NCBI GenBank assembly: GCA_025454095.1
Contig: JALOPC010000005.1
Location: 1-17,104, forward strand
Direction of reading: 5' to 3'
DNA: 17,104 bases
Source of the DNA: Syntrophales bacterium
GTDB lineage: Bacteria; Desulfobacterota; Syntrophia; Syntrophales; UBA2192
In this document: piece after piece, positions 14,090-17,104 of the stretch
Layout: each line of letters opens with the position of its first letter
Numbering within the stretch: the first letter of the stretch is position 1
The notes under the pieces: model-generated
What the model was told of the DNA's origin: nothing
What the model saw: the letters and a program-made list of their open reading frames with translations, nothing else
Database searches by the model: none
Program-made: the position numbers and the translations under genes

Positions 14090-14302
14090 ATGGCGAAAGC
14101 CCGCATCGTCATCGACAGGGAGCGTTGCAAGGAGTGCCACCTCTGCATCCTGGCATGCAAGAAAACCCTGATCGTCGCGACGGTCGAATTCAACACCAGG
14201 GGCTATCACCCCGTGGCCTCCAAGGACGGGGACGAGTGCACCGGCTGCACGCTGTGCGCCGTCACCTGCCCCGAGGCAGCCATCGAGGTCTACCGTGGAT
14301 AA
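14090..14302 (+). CDS. 2x[4Fe-4S] ferredoxin-type subunit (delta) of 2-oxoacid oxidoreductase
   Basis: A 70-residue electron-transfer subunit. Two cysteine sets bind two [4Fe-4S] clusters: C13, C16, C19, C23 and C50, C53, C56, C60, the second ending in the usual CP. In KOR/VOR-type enzymes this delta subunit passes electrons from the TPP site to soluble ferredoxin. It is first in the operon, after a strong promoter and a GGAGGAA ribosome site, and overlaps the alpha subunit start by eight bases, which points to coupled translation and a joint complex. Confidence 0.93.
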   Translation: MAKARIVIDRERCKECHLCILACKKTLIVATVEFNTRGYHPVASKDGDECTGCTLCAVTCPEAAIEVYRG

Positions 14303-15347
14303 GACCCTCATCTCCGGAAACTGGGCCTGCGGGGAAGCCGCCATCCGGGCGGGCTGCCGGTTCTACGCAGGCTACCCCATCACGCCCCAGAACGAACTCA
14401 CCGAGTACATGGCCGAACACATGCGCCAGGCCGAGGGCGGCACGTTCATCCAGGCCGAGAGCGAAATCGCGGCGGTCAACATGGTGCTGGGTGCCAGCGC
14501 CGCCGGTGCACGCGCCATGACGTCCTCGTCGAGCCCGGGCATCTCCCTCAAGCAGGAAGGGATCTCGGCGCTCGCGGCGGACGAGCTTCCCGCCGTGGTC
14601 GTCAACATGATGCGCGGGGGCCCGGGGCTGGGAAACATCCTGCCCTCGCAGGGGGACTACTTCCAGGCAACGCGCGGCGGCGGACACGGGGACTACCGAA
14701 CGATCGTGCTGGCCCCTTCCTCGGTGCAGGAGCTGGCCGATCTCACCATGGACGCCTTCGACCTGGCCGACGCCTACCGCAACCCCGTGATGATCCTGGG
14801 CGACGGCATGACGGGGCAGATGATGGAACCCGTCGTCTTCGGGAAACCGAGACCCCGGCACTACAGCGAAAAATACGTGCTCAAGGGAAGCGGCGAGGGC
14901 AAGAGCCGTTTCATCCGCGCCCTCATCCTCGATGCCCTGCGGATGGAGGAGCACAACTGGAAGCTCGTGCGCAAGTACACCGTCATCGCCCAGAAGGAGG
15001 TCCGCTTCGAGACCTTCCGAACGGGCAACGCGAAGCTCGTCATCATCGCCTACGGCATCGCGGCCCGGATCGCCAAGGGGGCCATCAACCGGCTCCGGGA
15101 CTCGGGCTACAAGGTGGGGCTCATCCGGCCCATCACGCTCTGGCCCTTCCCGGCGCAGATCATCCGCGACACGGCGGAGCGGATCGGCAAATTTCTCGTC
15201 TTCGAGATGAGCACGGGCCAGATGCTCGAGGACGTGCAGCTCGCATTGGAGGGCCGCGCCCGGGTCAGCTTCTACGGCCGTCCCGGCGGGGTCGTGCCCA
15301 CGCCGGCGGAGCTCGCGAAGGCCATCGTTCAGGAATATCAGAGGTAG
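14295..15347 (+). CDS. vorB: 2-oxoacid:ferredoxin oxidoreductase alpha subunit (VorB/KorA type)
   Basis: A 350-residue alpha subunit of a thiamine-diphosphate 2-oxoacid:ferredoxin oxidoreductase. The family signature AGYPITPQNELTEYMAEH (25-42) is the pyrimidine-binding domain I start, followed by IQAESEIAAVNMVLGASAAGARAMT and GGPGLGNILPSQGDYFQ. Domain II (about 215-350) has the GIAARIAKGAI and GLIRPITLWPFP stretches. It resembles 3-methyl-2-oxobutanoate (branched-chain) enzymes, VorB, more than 2-oxoglutarate KorA, but the substrate cannot be fixed by reading. It would act with the neighbouring beta, gamma and ferredoxin subunits, oxidising 2-oxoacids to acyl-CoA and CO2 or, with reduced ferredoxin, running in reverse. 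Confidence 0.93.
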   Translation: MDKTLISGNWACGEAAIRAGCRFYAGYPITPQNELTEYMAEHMRQAEGGTFIQAESEIAAVNMVLGASAAGARAMTSSSSPGISLKQEGISALAADELPAVVVNMMRGGPGLGNILPSQGDYFQATRGGGHGDYRTIVLAPSSVQELADLTMDAFDLADAYRNPVMILGDGMTGQMMEPVVFGKPRPRHYSEKYVLKGSGEGKSRFIRALILDALRMEEHNWKLVRKYTVIAQKEVRFETFRTGNAKLVIIAYGIAARIAKGAINRLRDSGYKVGLIRPITLWPFPAQIIRDTAERIGKFLVFEMSTGQMLEDVQLALEGRARVSFYGRPGGVVPTPAELAKAIVQEYQR

Positions 15348-15354
15348 CGAACCG

Positions 15355-16113
15355 ATGAAGAAGGTTTTCTCGAGGCCCAAATCGCTCAAGAACGTCGCGT
15401 TTCATTACTGTGCAGGATGCGGCCACAGCATCACGCACCGGCTCATCTGCGACGCCGTCGACCAGCTGGGCATCCGCGGCATCACGATCGGCGTGCCGCC
15501 GGCGGGCTGCGCCGTACTCGCCTACAACTACTTCGATATGGACATGCTCGAGGCGCCCCACGGGCGGGGCTGCGCCGTCGCCACGGGAATCAAGCGAACG
15601 CTGCCCGACCGGGTCGTCTTCTCCTACCAGGGAGACGGGGACCTCGCCGCCATCGGCACGGCCGAGACCTTCCACGCCGCCAACCGCGGCGAGAACATCA
15701 CCGTCATCTTCATCAACAACGCCGTCTACGGCATGACCGGGGGCCAGATGGCCCCGACGACCCTGCTGGGCATGACGTCCACGACCTCGCCCCCGGGCCG
15801 GAGCGCCATTCTCGACGGGCACCCCATCCGCATGAGCGAAATCCTCGCCCAACTCGACGGGGCAACGTACATCGAACGATGCGCCGTGAACACGCCCCAG
15901 AACATCCTGCGCGCCGGCCGGGCCATCCGGAAGGCCTTCCAGTACCAGATGGACGGTGTCGGGTTCACCATGATCGAGGTCCTGTCCCAATGCCCGACCA
16001 ACTGGAAGATGACGGCCGCCGAATCCTGCCGGTGGGTCGACGAGGTGATGGCGCAGACCTTCCCCGTCGGAGTGATCAAGGACATCGGCAAAGGAGAGCG
16101 GCATGCAGATTAA
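15355..16113 (+). CDS. 2-oxoacid:ferredoxin oxidoreductase beta subunit (TPP-binding)
   Basis: A 252-residue TPP-binding subunit. HYCAGCGH (17-24) and GVPPAGCAV (46-54) start the protein. The thiamine-diphosphate motif runs from GDGD (93-96) through AAIGTAETFHAANR to INN (120-122), followed by YGMTGGQMAPTT. These are the standard KorB/VorA features. It follows the alpha gene by seven bases and overlaps the gamma gene by 11. Length matches the family. Symbols in use for this subunit vary (korB, vorA), so none is given. Confidence 0.94.
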   Translation: MKKVFSRPKSLKNVAFHYCAGCGHSITHRLICDAVDQLGIRGITIGVPPAGCAVLAYNYFDMDMLEAPHGRGCAVATGIKRTLPDRVVFSYQGDGDLAAIGTAETFHAANRGENITVIFINNAVYGMTGGQMAPTTLLGMTSTTSPPGRSAILDGHPIRMSEILAQLDGATYIERCAVNTPQNILRAGRAIRKAFQYQMDGVGFTMIEVLSQCPTNWKMTAAESCRWVDEVMAQTFPVGVIKDIGKGERHAD

Positions 16114-16639
16114 AACCGTCTTTGCAGGCTTCGGCGGCCAGGGCGTTCTCATGATGGGCTACAGCCTCGCCCACGCGGCCATGAACGAGGGCCTCCACGT
16201 CACGTACCTGCCGTCCTACGGCGCCGAGGTGCGCGGGGGGACGGCCAACTGCACCGTGGCCGTCTCGGACGAGGAAATCGCCTCGCCCGTGGCGTCCCAG
16301 CCCGATTTCATCATCGCGATGAACGGCCCCTCCCTCATGGCCTTCCAGACGAGGATCGCCCCCGGCGGTGCCTTTTTCCTGAACTCGTCCATCATCGAGG
16401 GACGGCCGAACCGGACGGACGTCTCGCTTTTCGAGATCCCCGCGGCCGGCATTGCCTCCGACCTGGGCAGCCCCCGGGTCCAGAATGTCGTGATGATGGG
16501 CGCCTACGTCAAGGCGACGAGGCTCGTGTCCGCCGACACCTACCTCAAGAGCCTCAAATCGATCCTGGGGGGACGGAAGAAGGCGGCGATGGAAATCAAC
16601 CGGAAGGCCTTCGCGGCCGGCTACGATACCATCGACTAA
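16103..16639 (+). CDS. 2-oxoacid:ferredoxin oxidoreductase gamma subunit
   Basis: A 178-residue gamma subunit (2-oxoacid:acceptor oxidoreductase family). The N-terminus has GFGGQGVLMMGYSLAHAA (9-26), followed by YGAEVRGGTANCTVAVSDEEIASP (39-62), both standard for the KorC/PorG domain. It starts inside the end of the beta gene. With the preceding three genes it completes a four-subunit enzyme of the delta-alpha-beta-gamma order. The next gene, an ACT-domain protein, begins 21 bases on. Confidence 0.94.
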   Translation: MQIKTVFAGFGGQGVLMMGYSLAHAAMNEGLHVTYLPSYGAEVRGGTANCTVAVSDEEIASPVASQPDFIIAMNGPSLMAFQTRIAPGGAFFLNSSIIEGRPNRTDVSLFEIPAAGIASDLGSPRVQNVVMMGAYVKATRLVSADTYLKSLKSILGGRKKAAMEINRKAFAAGYDTID

Positions 16640-16660
16640 ACCAGGGGGAGCCCGTCTTTC

Positions 16661-17089
16661 ATGACCATCAAGCAGATCTCCGTTCAGCTGGCAAACATCC
16701 CGGGGCAGCTCGCGAAGCTCGTGGACATCCTGGACAAGGAGGACATCAGCGCCAAGGCGATGTCCGCGGCCAGCACGGCCGAAAGCAGTGTCGTGCGGCT
16801 CGTTGTCAACGACCCGGACCGGGCGGAAAGAGTCCTGGAGACCTTCGGCTTCACCTTCGAGGTGCAACCGGTGCTCGCCGTCGAAGTGCCCTGCCACCCG
16901 GCAGGCATGAACGCCATCGTAAAGCCCCTCATGGATGCGGAGATCAACATCCACTACATCTACACGACCATCGAACGCATCGGGAAGGAAACGATCCTGA
17001 TCCTGGGAGTCGACGACCACGAGGAAGCGGCCGCGATCCTCAAGGAACACTGGATCCACTTCGTGGGCGAGCAGATCTACAACCTCTAA
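16661..17089 (+). CDS. Double ACT-domain protein
   Basis: A 142-residue protein built of two ACT-like repeats (about 1-68 and 70-142). The first begins IKQISVQLANIPGQLAKLVDIL, the typical ACT strand-loop-helix with the NxPG ligand loop; the second has VEVPCHPAGMNAIVKPLMDAEINIHYIY. There is no catalytic domain. ACT domains bind small ligands, most often amino acids. Position as the last gene of the 2-oxoacid oxidoreductase operon suggests it senses the amino acid related to the oxidised 2-oxoacid. Similar stand-alone tandem ACT proteins occur beside such operons and acyl-CoA ligases in anaerobes. The ligand and target are unknown. Confidence 0.88.
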   Translation: MTIKQISVQLANIPGQLAKLVDILDKEDISAKAMSAASTAESSVVRLVVNDPDRAERVLETFGFTFEVQPVLAVEVPCHPAGMNAIVKPLMDAEINIHYIYTTIERIGKETILILGVDDHEEAAAILKEHWIHFVGEQIYNL

Positions 17090-17104
17090 AGAAGGGTATC
17101 GGGT
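17090..17104. repeat. Start of a GGGTATC repeat after the ACT gene
   Basis: AGAAGGGTATCGGGT immediately after the stop codon, cut by the window edge. The same 15 bases follow the MBL-fold gene on the minus strand (12856-12870). Confidence 0.65.

Overview
The window is GC-rich bacterial DNA. Three things together suggest an anaerobic deltaproteobacterium (Desulfobacterota): a ferredoxin-linked 2-oxoacid oxidoreductase operon, a type IV pilus minor-pilin cluster with PilY1 tip proteins, and a c-di-GMP-I (GEMM) riboswitch in front of that cluster. The phylum assignment is an inference from gene content; there is no rRNA or other marker here.

Region 1 (1-8204, minus strand) is one operon read right to left: fimT, pilV, pilW, pilX, then two consecutive pilY1 genes. 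The four minor-pilin genes overlap or lie within about 16 bases of each other. The second pilY1 copy runs off the left edge. A 483-base region (8205-8687) precedes fimT. It holds a well-formed c-di-GMP-I aptamer (8463-8553), a C-rich, G-poor stretch that could serve Rho, a small structured hairpin, and a perfect 11-base inverted repeat bracketing the whole block. The reading is that c-di-GMP controls the minor pilins and tip adhesins through the leader RNA.

Region 2 (8688-10821, minus strand) holds a short sugar-1-phosphate nucleotidyltransferase, an RmlC-like epimerase and the prepilin peptidase PilD, which would process the prepilins of region 1. Region 3 (10966-12781, plus strand) has a promoter, ribD (riboflavin synthesis) and a NusG paralogue of the specialised, operon-specific kind. 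Region 4 (12822-13881, minus strand) is an RNase Z-like metallo-beta-lactamase-fold protein, convergent with the NusG paralogue.

Region 5 (14022-17089, plus strand) is an operon with a strong sigma70-type promoter: a 2x[4Fe-4S] ferredoxin, then alpha, TPP-binding beta and gamma subunits of a VOR/KOR-type 2-oxoacid:ferredoxin oxidoreductase, then a double-ACT-domain protein.

Short-period degenerate repeats sit directly after several stop codons: a 7-base GGGTATC-like unit near nusG, the MBL gene and the ACT gene, and a 9-base unit after the epimerase gene. They look like a genome-wide intergenic repeat habit rather than part of any one gene.
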